Positions 17,100 to 24,486 of a stretch of 64,000 nt of DNA are shown here, piece by piece. The position numbers and the translations under genes were made by a program. Below the pieces are notes generated by a model, which searched no databases, was not told where the DNA came from, and was given only the letters and a program-made list of their open reading frames with translations. The stretch lies in NCBI RefSeq assembly GCF_016820585.1, contig NZ_JADHDX010000003.1, positions 186,001-250,000 of the forward strand, written 5' to 3'. Every line of letters begins with the position of its first letter. Position 1 is the stretch's first letter. This DNA is from Arthrobacter beigongshangensis. Lineage in GTDB: Bacteria; Bacillota; Bacilli; Bacillales_A; Planococcaceae.

Positions 17100-17670
17100 A
17101 ATAAGTTTGAATTTTTTTAATGTCTTTCATTAATTGTTCTGCGTAAGAGGAATCAACGTAATTATATTCTTTGATGATAACACCTTGCTCATCGACCAGA
17201 TAGAAGTTAGTGCCGTGAAGAACTTGATTAGATGTTTCAGGTTTGAGAATAATTGTTTTGAACTCATTCATCGCAAATTCTTCAATATCTTTTTGGGAAT
17301 AGCCAGTGAGCATATGCCAGTTGGACTCGTCGTCCGAATATTGACTGATGTATTCCTTTAATACTTCTGGTGAATCAACTAAAGGATCCACCGTAAAGGT
17401 GACAAATTCGACTTGTAGACCTTGTTCCTCGAACTGTTTCTGTAAGGTAGCAGCTTCAAACATCATGGGTAGGCAAACAGTCTGACATTCGGTGAATATA
17501 AAATCGGCAATCCAAACTTTACCGGCTAACTCTTCGGTTCCAAAGGCTTGTCCATCTTGATCTGTAAAAGAGAAAGCTGACACAGGTTTACTCATTAAAG
17601 GTTTTGCACCACAAGCTGAAAGCAGTAGCAGGAAGACAATAGAAAACAGTAGACCGTTTATTTTTTTCAT
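17098..17670 (-). CDS. SCO1/SenC-family copper chaperone lipoprotein
   Basis: A ~190-aa lipoprotein with lipobox LLSAC (about 18-22). The thioredoxin-like fold carries the copper-binding CxxxC in ECQTVCLPM (about 65-73) and the conserved distal His in LHGTNFYLVD (about 157). SCO proteins deliver copper to the CuA site of cytochrome c oxidase. The start M of MKKINGLLF (17670) is one base after the histidine-kinase stop, so sco is the third gene of a response regulator-kinase-sco operon, an unusual linkage. Confidence 0.88.
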   Translation of the reverse strand: MKKINGLLFSIVFLLLLSACGAKPLMSKPVSAFSFTDQDGQAFGTEELAGKVWIADFIFTECQTVCLPMMFEAATLQKQFEEQGLQVEFVTFTVDPLVDSPEVLKEYISQYSDDESNWHMLTGYSQKDIEEFAMNEFKTIILKPETSNQVLHGTNFYLVDEQGVIIKEYNYVDSSYAEQLMKDIKKIQTY

Positions 17671-17671
17671 G

Positions 17672-19087
17672 TTAGATATCTTCTTTCTCATCGATTGGTA
17701 AACCAGGTAATTGAATTGTGACGGTTGTTCCTAAATTAGCATCGCTAGTTATTGTAAACTGACCATTATGAAGGCGAATAATCTCTTTGACGATAGTGAT
17801 GCCTAAGCCGGTTCCACCTGTTGTCCGGGTGCGTGCTTTGTCTGTTCGGAAAAAGCGCTCGCCAATCCGTTTAAGATCCTCGTCATTGATATGTGTTCCT
17901 TTGTTCACTAATCTAAATTGAACAAAGTTGTCCTCGTCCTTCAGTGTAATAGCAATCGTCCCATTGGCAACGGAATACTTAATGGCATTGTCGATTGTAT
18001 TGTAAAAAACTTGCTGAATTCTTTTTGAATCACCCATAATAATAAGGTCTTCCCCAATGTTTAAATCCAAACGTAAATTTTTCTCGGTGAAATGAATAGT
18101 GAAAAGATCAATCGTATCGACAAGTAATTGCGCGATAGCGATCGGTTGGCTATCAATGGAATACATATCTTCTTGTAAATGATTCAGTTCGATTAAATCG
18201 TTGATCAGCTTATTGAGTCGGATTGTTTCTTTTTCGATTGTACTTAAATAATTTTCCGCTTCTTCTGGAGATGAGTAGATTTTTTCCTTTAGCACATGCG
18301 TATAGCCGCCGATATACGTTAATGGTGTTCGCAGCTCATGGACAATATTGGAGATGAACTCCTTCTTACGAATCTCTTGCTGCTCAAGCGATTGACTCAT
18401 GGAGTTGAATGCTTGCGTCAATTGACCGAGCTCATCTTGGCTAACGGTTTCAATACGGTTTGAGTAATTGCCCTTCGACACTTCAACAGAAAGTCGCTGT
18501 AGCTCTTGAATAGGCTTGAATAAAGATTGCCATACGCGATTGACGACAAGAAAAAGTATGAAGAAAAATAAGACACCTACAATAATTAGAAGAGGAATAC
18601 TTTCTTGGAATACGTCTTGAATGGCTGCAAGAGGTACATAAATATAGATGAAGCCAAGAAGTCCACCTTCTCCTTTAATTGGGAAAATTGCTCCAATTAT
18701 TTCACGATCAAGCTCTTCGACAAATCCTTCTTTCATCACAAATGACCCTTGTTCTAGAATGGGTAGGTCGTCAGCGTCAACAAGCGATTCATAATTGATT
18801 TTGTAAGGAAATGAAGTCGTAAGCTCCTCCAAATTATCGACAACAATAATTTCGTATTCTGAAATGACGTTGTACCATTGGATTTTATTGATGATATCCT
18901 CACTTAATTCCCCAAAATGATAATGAGCTGCCGTTTTTTGTCCTTGATAGACGATAGATTCCTCAATACTTGTTAAATATAATTTTGAATACAAATAGTA
19001 AATGAAGAAAAAGGAAAATAAAATTGAAAAACCGATACTAGCGCCGAGCACGACGAGGATTTTCTTACTTAAAGTTATGTTTTTCAT
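17672..19087 (-). CDS. Membrane sensor histidine kinase (HAMP-HisKA-HATPase)
   Basis: A 471-aa kinase. Two transmembrane segments (about 7-29 and 155-178) flank a ~125-residue extracytoplasmic sensor. A HAMP linker follows (about 180-235), then HisKA with the phospho-acceptor in NIVHELRTPLTYIGG (about 250) and the HATPase with N-box NTIDNAIKYS and G-box GTGLGITIVKEI (about 430). ATG 19087 has the GAGGTG site; the longer frame overlaps the response regulator and is not preferred. It overlaps the regulator stop and is followed by sco. The signal is unknown. Confidence 0.92.
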   Translation of the reverse strand: MKNITLSKKILVVLGASIGFSILFSFFFIYYLYSKLYLTSIEESIVYQGQKTAAHYHFGELSEDIINKIQWYNVISEYEIIVVDNLEELTTSFPYKINYESLVDADDLPILEQGSFVMKEGFVEELDREIIGAIFPIKGEGGLLGFIYIYVPLAAIQDVFQESIPLLIIVGVLFFFILFLVVNRVWQSLFKPIQELQRLSVEVSKGNYSNRIETVSQDELGQLTQAFNSMSQSLEQQEIRKKEFISNIVHELRTPLTYIGGYTHVLKEKIYSSPEEAENYLSTIEKETIRLNKLINDLIELNHLQEDMYSIDSQPIAIAQLLVDTIDLFTIHFTEKNLRLDLNIGEDLIIMGDSKRIQQVFYNTIDNAIKYSVANGTIAITLKDEDNFVQFRLVNKGTHINDEDLKRIGERFFRTDKARTRTTGGTGLGITIVKEIIRLHNGQFTITSDANLGTTVTIQLPGLPIDEKEDI

Positions 19088-19088
19088 G

Positions 19089-19763
19089 TTACACCTCAAA
19101 CTTATAGCCAAGACCCCAGACGGTTTCAATTAGATCTCCTTCACTGCCCATTTTGAGTCGTAATGTCTTTATATGTGTATCAACGGTTCTTGCGCTACTT
19201 TGATGATCTTCTCCCCAAATAAGCTGCAATAGTTGTTCGCGTGTATAGACGCGACCTTTATTTTTCACAAGTAAATGGAGCATGCCAAATTCCTTCGGTG
19301 TTAAAGATAATGGTGTCCCATTGAGTGTTACAGTATGCGCCTCGGTGTCAATCACAATCGGCCCGATTTTCAAAATATCGCTAAGCGGCTTATGTTGGTA
19401 GGAGCGCCTTAAGACAGATTCCACCCTTGCCAGAAGTTCATCGGGTAAAAATGGTTTGACGATATAATCATCACCGCCTAGCTTTAGGCCTTGTACTTTG
19501 TCCCATTCCTCACCTTTGGCGGATAAAAAAATGAGTGGAACGTTAGAGCTACGCTTCACTTCACGTGCAAAGGTAAAGCCGTCCATATAGGGCATCATCA
19601 CGTCTACAATTAAAAGCTGCGGAGCAGTTTTGTCGATTAAAAACAACGCGTGCACACCATCAGTCGCTTCAACGACTGTGTATCCTTCTTTTTCTAATAA
19701 TGTTCGAATCAATTGCCTCATTTGTTCTTCATCGTCTATAATCATAATCGTTGATTTATTCAT
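19089..19763 (-). CDS. OmpR/PhoB-family response regulator
   Basis: A 224-aa two-domain regulator. The receiver has the acidic pair in IIDDEEQ (about 8-14), the phospho-acceptor Asp in IVDVMMPYMDG (about 54) and the conserved Lys in GDDYIVKPF. The C-terminal winged helix has LTPKEFGMLHLL and the recognition-helix region SARTVDTHIKTLRLKM. It is the first gene of the three-gene operon with the kinase and sco. Confidence 0.93.
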   Translation of the reverse strand: MNKSTIMIIDDEEQMRQLIRTLLEKEGYTVVEATDGVHALFLIDKTAPQLLIVDVMMPYMDGFTFAREVKRSSNVPLIFLSAKGEEWDKVQGLKLGGDDYIVKPFLPDELLARVESVLRRSYQHKPLSDILKIGPIVIDTEAHTVTLNGTPLSLTPKEFGMLHLLVKNKGRVYTREQLLQLIWGEDHQSSARTVDTHIKTLRLKMGSEGDLIETVWGLGYKFEV

Positions 19764-19928
19764 AAAATAACCTCACTTTGATAAGAGATTTATCCATCCA
19801 TTATTTTCTCAAAAAGATGTGAAGACTATGTGAAACTTCGGACTTCACAATTACTTCTTACTTTCCTTATATAATCATACTGAATTTACTGTGGTACGTT
19901 AAGTAATACGATAGCGGAGGGAACTTGA

Positions 19929-20693
19929 ATGAGACGAAAATTATGGTTGTTAATGGTGGGGCTAGTGCTGGCGACGATGGCGGCATGTGGTAATGAGAAA
20001 TCAAAGGAAGTTGTTGCTGATGCAGTACCTCAACCGATTATTGTAGATTTGACCGTGACTGAAGAAGTTGAAGTGAATGGACCTGTGAGCATGGCGGCAG
20101 TCGTGACACATGGGGATGAAAAAGTAGAAGATGCAGACGAAGTTCTATTTGAAATTTGGGAAGAAGGCAAGAAAGAGGATAGTGTGAAGATGGAATCCGT
20201 CAATGAAAAAGACGGTTTGTATACAGCTGAAACAACCTTCGATCATGATGGTGTTTTCCATGTTCAAGTGCATGTAACGGCAAGAGGTTTGCATACGATG
20301 CCGATGAAAAAAGTGATTGTTGGTAGCGGTGCACAGGATGTAGAAGAGCATGACGATGAAGAAGGGCATCAAAGTGAAGACCATCATGGGCAGTCAGAAG
20401 GATTCTCGATGCATTTCACAGAGCCTGAAAATGTGAAGTCAGCGAGTGAAATTGGACTTGTCGTTCATTTACAGGTCGATGGGAAACCGCTTGAACAAGC
20501 ACGAGTTCGGTATGAAATATGGGACGAAGCGAATCCTGATAAACATGATTGGATTGACGCTACAGAATCAGAAGCAGGTGAATACGCTTCTGATTATACA
20601 TTTGCACAAGCTGGAGCGTTCAGCGTACAAATTCACGTTGAAGACGACAAAGACTTGCACGAGCATGAAGTGTATACAATTGAAGTTGAATAA
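19929..20693 (+). CDS. Lipoprotein with two YtkA-like domains
   Basis: A 254-aa lipoprotein: signal with lipobox MAAC (about 17-20), then two related beta-rich repeats. Repeat 1 contains VLFEIWEEG and GLYTAETTFDHDGVFHVQVHV (about 71-117); repeat 2 contains VRYEIWDEA and GEYASDYTFAQAGAFSVQIHV (about 188-238). A His/Asp/Glu-rich linker (about 138-157) could bind metal. YtkA/FixH-like domains occur near respiratory-oxidase and copper genes, which fits the nearby sco operon, on the opposite strand. Role unproven. Confidence 0.78.
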   Translation: MRRKLWLLMVGLVLATMAACGNEKSKEVVADAVPQPIIVDLTVTEEVEVNGPVSMAAVVTHGDEKVEDADEVLFEIWEEGKKEDSVKMESVNEKDGLYTAETTFDHDGVFHVQVHVTARGLHTMPMKKVIVGSGAQDVEEHDDEEGHQSEDHHGQSEGFSMHFTEPENVKSASEIGLVVHLQVDGKPLEQARVRYEIWDEANPDKHDWIDATESEAGEYASDYTFAQAGAFSVQIHVEDDKDLHEHEVYTIEVE

Positions 20694-20702
20694 ACATGTG
20701 TG

Positions 20703-20737
20703 ACCTCCTTGACGAATATGTCAGGAGGTTTTTTAAT
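20703..20737 (+). terminator. Terminator after the YtkA-domain gene
   Basis: CCTCCTTGAC pairs with GTCAGGAGG, loop GAATAT, followed by TTTTTT. Confidence 0.85.
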
Positions 20738-20752
20738 TCTGAATAAAGTGAG

Positions 20753-20782
20753 TTGGCATTCAAATTAGAATTATGGTATAAC
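20753..20782 (+). promoter_or_regulatory. luxS promoter
   Basis: TTGGCA (20753-20758), 18 nt, TATAAC (20777-20782) with an upstream TG (extended -10). It leaves a ~230-nt transcribed leader before luxS. Confidence 0.6.
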
Positions 20783-20830
20783 TAGATTATTAAGTAGAGT
20801 AATTAAGTCGGAATAGTAAATTTAGTGACT

Positions 20831-20991
20831 CTATACATTGAAATAAAGAATCTTACCTATAATGCTTGGCGCTTGGGGATGCCTCCCGCAATAAGCCTGA
20901 TAGAAAACCACTATCAGTCTTATCGCTTCGGCTACCCCAGTCGACGCCTTCGCTGGAGATTACATAGAATCATTAGTTCAACATATAGAGG
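20831..20991 (+). repeat. luxS leader hairpin element (long copy)
   Basis: Conserved flanks match 8731-8826. Inside is an ~80-nt nested hairpin: GGCG/CGCC at the base, GGGGATGCC/GGCTACCCC with one internal mismatch, then ATAAG-C-CTGATAG / CTATCAG-T-CTTAT capped by AAAACCA. It lies wholly in the predicted luxS 5' leader. Confidence 0.65.
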
Positions 20992-21019
20992 ATCTGACAA
21001 ACCAATAGGGGGAATGATG

Positions 21020-21484
21020 ATGATGAAAATGAATGTGGAAAGTTTTAATCTAGATCATACGAAGGTTGCTGCGCCGTTTGTTCGTTTGGCAGGTACGAAA
21101 CAAGGGAATCATGGAGATGTCGTCTATAAATATGATGTTCGTTTTAAACAGCCGAACAAAGAACATATGGAAATGCCTGCTTTGCATTCGATTGAACATT
21201 TAATGGCAGAAAATATTCGTAATCATTCAGATCAAGTGGTTGACTTGAGTCCAATGGGCTGTCAAACAGGTTTTTATTTATCTGTCATTAACCATGAGGA
21301 TTACGAGGATATTTTGGTTATTTTAGAAAAGACGTTAGAAGATGTAGTCGTTGCAACAGAAGTGCCAGCGTGCAATGAAGTGCAGTGTGGATGGGCAGCG
21401 AGCCATAGCTTAGAAGGTGCACAACAATTAGCGAGAGAGATGCTAGCGAAGAAAGAGGAGTGGCGTCAAATTTTTGCGGATTAA
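21020..21484 (+). CDS. luxS: S-ribosylhomocysteine lyase LuxS
   Basis: LuxS cleaves S-ribosylhomocysteine to homocysteine and the AI-2 precursor DPD. The Fe(II)-binding motif is HSIEHLMAE (HxxEH), the catalytic-cysteine segment is [11 protein letters not shown], and the third ligand is in [12 protein letters not shown]. The ATG cluster at 21014-21025 leaves the precise start uncertain; AGGGGG (21007-21012) best fits 21020. The frame extends to 20825 but that is non-coding leader. Length ~154 aa is normal. Confidence 0.93.
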   Translation: MMKMNVESFNLDHTKVAAPFVRLAGTKQGNHGDVVYKYDVRFKQPNKEHMEMPALHSIEHLMAENIRNHSDQVVDLSPMGCQTGFYLSVINHEDYEDILVILEKTLEDVVVATEVPACNEVQCGWAASHSLEGAQQLAREMLAKKEEWRQIFAD

Positions 21485-21497
21485 TAGAGAAGAGAAG

Positions 21498-21527
21498 CCA
21501 TTCACGATGTTGTGAATGGTTTTTTTT
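21498..21527 (+). terminator. luxS terminator
   Basis: CCATTCAC/GTGAATGG with a 6-nt loop, then a run of eight Ts. Confidence 0.85.
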
Positions 21528-21529
21528 AC

Positions 21530-21655
21530 TTGACTCAGCAAATGTGTTTGTACTGAAAGCGAAGCGTCAGCTACAGAAGTCCCCCGCTAAGGAGAAATTT
21601 AGTTCCACTTCTCCTTAGCGGGGGATGGATGCTAGAAAAGCATTTCAATCAGAGG
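21530..21655 (+). repeat. Modular hairpin repeat, copy B (left module only)
   Basis: It begins CTTGACTCAGCAAATGTG and shares TACTGAAAGCGAAGCGTCAGC with copies A and E. Its central hairpin, CCCCCGCTAAGGAGAA / TTCTCCTTAGCGGGGG, has different arms from copy E yet pairs perfectly. It ends GAAAAGCATTTCAATCAGAGG, as in copy E. Confidence 0.8.
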
Positions 21656-21681
21656 AAGTTTGAGGAAATATCAGTGATTCA

Positions 21682-21706
21682 TTGTATAATGGGAGTCATT
21701 ATACAA
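21682..21706. promoter_or_regulatory. 25-bp dyad upstream of the OsmC-like gene
   Basis: TTGTATAATG and CATTATACAA form a perfect 10-bp inverted repeat with 5 nt between, 22 bp before the gene. It contains a TATAAT that may be the -10 box, so it could be an operator over the promoter. The cognate regulator is unknown. Confidence 0.5.
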
Positions 21707-21728
21707 ACTTTTGTTGGAGGGATTTATA

Positions 21729-22172
21729 ATGGCAGAGCATTACTTTCATTTAACAGCGAACTGGCCTGGCTTGCGGAATGATGTGGGGACAATAGAAACG
21801 GGGAATTTAGTAACAGAGGTGTCGATTCCGCCAGAGATGGATGGACCGGGGATTGGTACCAATCCAGATGAAATGCTATTAGGAGCGGCGGCCACTTGTT
21901 ATATCATTACACTCGCAGCTATGATGGAGAGAAGTAAGCTAGAGAAGGAGGCTTTGACGATGAAGTCCGTCGGTGTTGTAGATGTGACGAATGGTGTCAT
22001 TACTTACAAGAAAATTATCCATAAACCGCATATTGTGTTGAAAGCGGATGCAACGGAAAAAGATGAAGCACTCGCGCAAAGATTAGCTGAAAAAGCGGAA
22101 ACCACATGTATGATTAGTCGAGCTATCAAGGGAAATGTCGACATCGGGTTGGAATTAGTAGTGAGCAAATAA
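21729..22172 (+). CDS. OsmC-family peroxiredoxin (SACOL1771-like)
   Basis: A 147-aa OsmC/Ohr-fold protein. The two reactive cysteines of the family are seen in GAAATCYIITL (about 56) and ETTCMISRAIKGN (about 125-137). NWPGLRNDVGTI near the N-terminus fits the staphylococcal SACOL1771-like subgroup better than OhrA/OhrB. It probably reduces organic hydroperoxides with a dithiol donor. ATG 21729 has the GGAGGGAT site; the frame extends to TTG 21711 without support. Confidence 0.82.
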   Translation: MAEHYFHLTANWPGLRNDVGTIETGNLVTEVSIPPEMDGPGIGTNPDEMLLGAAATCYIITLAAMMERSKLEKEALTMKSVGVVDVTNGVITYKKIIHKPHIVLKADATEKDEALAQRLAEKAETTCMISRAIKGNVDIGLELVVSK

Positions 22173-22188
22173 AATAGAGAATGAAAGG

Positions 22189-22219
22189 AAAACCGTGCAC
22201 AATAGAGTACGGTTTTTTA
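22189..22219 (+). terminator. Terminator after the OsmC-like gene
   Basis: AAAACCGT pairs with ACGGTTTT around GCACAATAGAGT, with Ts following. Confidence 0.7.
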
Positions 22220-22301
22220 TTTCGTCCAAAAAGAAGTTGATAAAAACATAGATGAAATATATAATTATCTATGATTATATAGATTTAAACGAAAGGTGTT
22301 T

Positions 22302-23411
22302 ATGTTAATTGTGAATAACTTAGAAGGTGTTTCTGTGGGAGTGATGGAAAAAGGCTATACGGAAGAGAAGCACGATTACTGCTGTCTCCTTTGTGATAAA
22401 AGGGTTGCTAAGGGAGTCATTTACCCTGTCGGAGAGGTACTTTATGAAGATTGGCGTTATATGGAGCATCATATCGAAGAAGCGCATGGTTCAATTTTTG
22501 AACATCTATTGTCAGGAGGAAGGGAAAATACGGGTCTGTCCGATCAGCAAACGAAACTACTGTTACTGATTTACGCAGGGAAGTCAGATAAAGATATTCA
22601 GCAGGAACTACAAATCGGTAGTCTGTCAACCATTCGTAATCATCGTTTTGCGTTAAGGAAAAAGGAAAAACAGGCAAAAACACTTGTGGCTGTCATGAAT
22701 TTATTGAGACAGCAAGAATTGCAGTCGATTGAACCGGTAAATAATAAGCCGATTGGCAAATCTTTTGAACCTCCTGCAGAATTGACGCGCTATTTTTCTG
22801 AAGAGGATGGTCGTTTGGTATCGTATCAACTAAAAGAGTATGAAAAAGAGCAGTTGGTAGCAGAAGTAGCGCTGCTATTTAATCCAAAGAAAGTTTATAC
22901 AGAAAAGGAAGTCAATAAAGTATTAGTGGAGGTTTACGAGGATTATATGCTGTTACGGCGGGAGCTCATCGATCGGGGCCTGTTGACGCGTAATAGTGAA
23001 GGAAGTGAATATCGCCTTGTGTCTAATTTAGAAGATGGAGAGGATAGCGAAATGGATTTTAAGAAAGAAATGAAATTGAAGGCGAAAGAAGAGAAACCGA
23101 GTTATGGAGTCTTTCAAATCAAGAATTTGACCAACGGAAAAATATTTGTCGGCTCTACGCCGAATTTTAAAACGTTAAACGGATTGAAATTCAGCTTAAA
23201 TAATGGTGTCAGTACGCATAAAGATCTTCAAGCGGATTGGAATGCCTGTGGAAAAGAACAGTTTGAATTTATAGAACTAGAAACCGTAGATGAAAAAGAT
23301 TGGAAGGGGAAAAGTAAAAAGGAAATCCTTGAGAAGCTGTTGGATAAATGGCTAGAGGAATTACAGCCATTTGGAGATAGTGGGTATAATGGAGTGAAAA
23401 AAGAGTTGTAA
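22302..23411 (+). CDS. LuxR-type HTH / DUF2087 regulator with C-terminal GIY-YIG-like domain
   Basis: A ~369-aa multidomain protein. About 15-65 has CCLLCDK plus H/E pairs (EHHIEEAH), possibly a small metal site. About 80-130 is a LuxR-type HTH (GLSDQQTKLLLLIYAGKSDKDI). About 150-235 is DUF2087 (RYFSEEDGRLVSYQLKEYEKEQ, then LLRRELIDRGLLTRNSEGSEYRL). About 265-320 is GIY-YIG-like: YGVFQIKNLTNGKIFVGSTPNF, where GIY and YIG are degenerate (GVF, FVG). ATG 22302 follows AAAGG at 5 nt. Probably a transcriptional regulator; nuclease activity is doubtful. A terminator shared with convergent gbsR follows. Confidence 0.72.
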   Translation: MLIVNNLEGVSVGVMEKGYTEEKHDYCCLLCDKRVAKGVIYPVGEVLYEDWRYMEHHIEEAHGSIFEHLLSGGRENTGLSDQQTKLLLLIYAGKSDKDIQQELQIGSLSTIRNHRFALRKKEKQAKTLVAVMNLLRQQELQSIEPVNNKPIGKSFEPPAELTRYFSEEDGRLVSYQLKEYEKEQLVAEVALLFNPKKVYTEKEVNKVLVEVYEDYMLLRRELIDRGLLTRNSEGSEYRLVSNLEDGEDSEMDFKKEMKLKAKEEKPSYGVFQIKNLTNGKIFVGSTPNFKTLNGLKFSLNNGVSTHKDLQADWNACGKEQFEFIELETVDEKDWKGKSKKEILEKLLDKWLEELQPFGDSGYNGVKKEL

Positions 23412-23453
23412 AAAAGACGGTGCTCAGGTTTAACCCTGGCGCCGTCTTTTTGC
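23412..23453. terminator. Bidirectional terminator
   Basis: AAAAAGACGGTGC pairs with GCGCCGTCTTTTT, T tracts on both sides, between convergent genes. Confidence 0.85.
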
Positions 23454-23457
23454 ATGA

Positions 23458-24015
23458 TCACTTTTCTAAAGTGCCTGGCTGTGGTTTTTTAATCGGTACG
23501 AGATTAAAAATATCATGATCCTCAAAGGCATCGACAAGTCGGTCGAGCCATTCGTAGTAATCACGCATATACTGTAACTTTTCAATATCTATATGGGCCA
23601 ACTCTTTTACTTCATCACTAATAGATGGGTCCACCACTAATTCTTCTAGTTCTACTAACGACCTTCTAATTGCGACTGAATGCTGGTTAACCGATTTTCT
23701 CCATTTAATTGAAAATAAATCAATAAAGCTTTGGTACCAATCATCGGTTACCTGATAAAGATCTTTTCGGACGCCTTTTTTCCAAGCGCGCTCGACTAAT
23801 TTTAAATCGGATAATGCCCGTACAGAAGTACTCATGCTCGTTTTGCTCATCCCGAGTTCTTCCGTCATATCATCTAATGTCAACGGCTCATTATGAAAAA
23901 ACATAGTGGCAAACTGCCTTCCAGAAGAAGGTGTCAGGCCATAAAGATGTATATTTTGTGCGATGGATTCAATAATCCGTTCACGCGTTTTTTCAAGTCT
24001 TTCTTTACCGTTCAT
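23458..24015 (-). CDS. GbsR/OpcR-family MarR-type repressor
   Basis: A 185-aa winged-helix regulator. MFFHNEPLTLDDMTEELGMSKTSMSTSVRALSDLKLVERAWKKG covers the HTH (about 40-83; landmark residues DDM and SKTSMS). The acidic C-terminal half with YEWLDRLVDAFEDHDIF is typical of the GbsR/OpcR group that controls choline and glycine-betaine genes in Bacillus. Divergent placement from opuA and a dyad (ACAGT-N4-ACTGT, 24123-24136) in the shared region suggest it regulates that operon. Confidence 0.85.
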   Translation of the reverse strand: MNGKERLEKTRERIIESIAQNIHLYGLTPSSGRQFATMFFHNEPLTLDDMTEELGMSKTSMSTSVRALSDLKLVERAWKKGVRKDLYQVTDDWYQSFIDLFSIKWRKSVNQHSVAIRRSLVELEELVVDPSISDEVKELAHIDIEKLQYMRDYYEWLDRLVDAFEDHDIFNLVPIKKPQPGTLEK

Positions 24016-24122
24016 GCTAGTTTTCCCTCCACTGTCATCGGCATTCGTTAACCAACCCAGTTATTTTCTTCTAGCGTATTATATTGACTCCAAAAAAGCA
24101 ATTTATAATTATTATAACTAAA

Positions 24123-24136
24123 ACAGTTTTTACTGT
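24123..24136. promoter_or_regulatory. Candidate GbsR-type operator
   Basis: ACAGT TTTT ACTGT, a perfect inverted repeat, between gbsR and opuA and 26 bp upstream of the opuA -35 box. Confidence 0.45.
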
Positions 24137-24162
24137 ACAAACGATTAATTTGGTCTTAACGG

Positions 24163-24191
24163 TTGAATTTATTTTTTTATAGGTCTATACT
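24163..24191 (+). promoter_or_regulatory. opuA promoter
   Basis: TTGAAT (24163-24168), 17 nt, TATACT (24186-24191). It leaves a ~290-nt leader that contains repeat copy C. Confidence 0.6.
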
Positions 24192-24210
24192 AGTAAACAT
24201 TCATAAGCTT

Positions 24211-24461
24211 TAATTTGAATCAGAGGTAGTTCAAACTCTTTGCTGATTCAAGTTGAGCCTCCGGCGGATGTCGTAAATTTTGAAGGGAGTTAAGGAAGGC
24301 AACCAAAGAGCGCCGCGTCCTAAAAGTGCCTTAGTTTCTGCAAAGTACGCAGAAATACGGCCAATCAAACCGTTCGCTGTTCGATTGATGATGGTTGAAT
24401 ACCTGCATCCTGTAAGCCACAAGCACAATTCAAAATTTGGACGCAATTAAGCCACGGAGTA
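24211..24461 (+). repeat. Modular hairpin repeat, copy C
   Basis: It contains TGCTGATTCAAGTTGAGCC, the conserved CCTCCGGCGGATGTC, a stem AAATTTTGAA/TTCAAAATTT and a decayed terminal hairpin GCAATTAAGCCACGGAGTAATTG. The stem encloses a ~130-nt insert with its own hairpin TTTCTGC/GCAGAAA. It occupies the opuA leader and ends 26 bp before the opuAA start. Confidence 0.78.
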
Positions 24462-24486
24462 ATTGATAATTGTAAGGAGTGTACGC

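Noticed and set aside
20831-20991. SAM (S-box) riboswitch or T-box before luxS
   Set aside because: No S-box core or T-box sequence is present; only a long hairpin with conserved flanks is seen.
20825-21013. Long N-terminal extension of LuxS
   Set aside because: It translates the leader hairpin; LuxS homologues start at the ATG cluster near 21014-21025 and a ribosome binding site is there.
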